Assembly (NCBI RefSeq): GCF_001012815.1
Contig: NZ_JYJP01000003.1
Location: 26,212 to 90,211 of the forward strand
Origin: Vibrio mexicanus
Lineage (GTDB): Bacteria > Pseudomonadota > Gammaproteobacteria > Enterobacterales > Vibrionaceae
Direction: 5' to 3'
Length of the DNA: 64,000 nucleotides
Position numbers and translations under genes: made by a program. Of the stretch, positions 63,809 to 64,000 are shown one piece after another. Each line of letters begins with the position of its first letter. Position 1 is the first letter of the stretch. The notes beneath the pieces are model-generated. The model was given only the letters and a program-made list of their open reading frames with translations. It did no database searches and was not told the origin of the DNA.

Positions 63809-64000
63809 TCATTCATACCTGATCGCAGGTACAAACGGCTGTTGTTTGTCTCCCTCTCGCCATAGTGCGTATTGTTCGAATACAGATTGGCGACGAGTGT
63901 TGAACATGGAAACGAGTGTAGTGACATCTTGGTATGTTAGCGTGACCACAGAGTTGTCGGCAGAAATCCAACCAATTGTGTCTGACGCTTTCTCTGGATT
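63809..64000 (-). CDS. C-terminal fragment of unknown protein
   Basis: The minus-strand frame is open from the right edge to TGA at 63809-63811, giving 63 residues: ...IGWISADNSVVTLTYQD, TLVSMFNTRRQSVFEQYALW, PFVPAIRYE. The frame is clean and amphipathic, so a real gene continues to the right. I do not recognise a family from this piece. Confidence 0.6.
   Translation of the reverse strand, partial: NPEKASDTIGWISADNSVVTLTYQDVTTLVSMFNTRRQSVFEQYALWREGDKQQPFVPAIRYE

Noticed and set aside
1..64000. Mobile elements, prophage, CRISPR, tRNA genes
   Set aside because: I looked for transposase motifs, terminal repeats, regular spacers and cloverleaf-type runs and found none I could support.

Overview
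The window is chromosomal DNA from a marine gammaproteobacterium, almost certainly a Vibrio. The argP/argO pair, a CsrB-type RNA packed with GGA motifs, codBA, a guaC neighbourhood with PurR-like boxes, a LuxI/LuxR pair with a near-perfect lux box, the Bat operon and many chitin-related genes all fit. I see no rRNA, tRNA, CRISPR array, insertion sequence or prophage.

Layout. 1-7671: a catabolic cluster on the + strand: D-aminoacylase-like deacylase (cut by the left edge), RidA, sodium:solute symporter, KDG kinase, KDPG aldolase, KdgM-like porin and secreted GH20 hexosaminidase. The set matches the oxidative chitin route (N-acetylglucosaminic acid to KDG to KDPG to pyruvate plus GAP) known in marine bacteria. 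7800-16666: argP/argO, a phospholipase D lipoprotein, a long-form GAPDH, a hybrid sensor kinase and a dCMP-deaminase-like enzyme. 17038-17446: CsrB-family RNA. 17602-20125: codBA with an upstream PurR-like box. 20443-32458: an accessory-looking mix of regulators, transporters and enzymes (AraC/GyrI, YjeH-like exporter, LysE exporter, oxidoreductase, OsmC, L,D-transpeptidase, GAF-GGDEF, XRE-cupin/BenE pair, AraC, small phosphatase, small chitin-binding-like protein). 32569-39693: minus-strand Bat operon (MoxR, DUF58, DUF4381, BatA, BatB/C, BatD). 40027-46702: small conserved protein, two divergent papain-like proteins (one lacking its catalytic residues), a methyltransferase, an EIIC-EAL fusion, pyrC and a Pmp3-type micropeptide. 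46879-48693: a MOSC/reductase/ferredoxin fusion. 48892-50301: lux box, luxI and convergent luxR. 50448-58746: transporter, AraC, M14 peptidase, DsbA-like thiol oxidoreductase, cytoplasmic amylase, cupin protein, acyltransferase, a 20-residue-repeat exported protein and YfcZ family protein. 59241-64000: TetR regulator, REC-CheC/PAS signalling pair, outer-membrane barrel protein, guaC with an elaborate leader, and a cut gene at the right edge.

A dominant technical feature is the high number of single-base deletions: thirteen positions in twelve genes (symporter, codB twice, yjeH, GGDEF gene, phosphatase, moxR, EIIC-EAL twice, pyrC, luxR, DsbA-like, cupin gene). All are restored by adding exactly one base, and many lie in G or C runs. 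Because housekeeping genes such as pyrC are hit, I read these mainly as sequence errors rather than true pseudogenes. They are entered as pseudogenes because the frames are broken as given.

The most interesting signals are the chitin-oxidation-like cluster, the CsrB RNA, the three PurR-like boxes (codBA, pyrC, guaC), the guaC leader in which a strong promoter runs straight into an intrinsic-terminator hairpin, the quorum-sensing locus, the EIIC-EAL fusion and the divergent papain-like pair.
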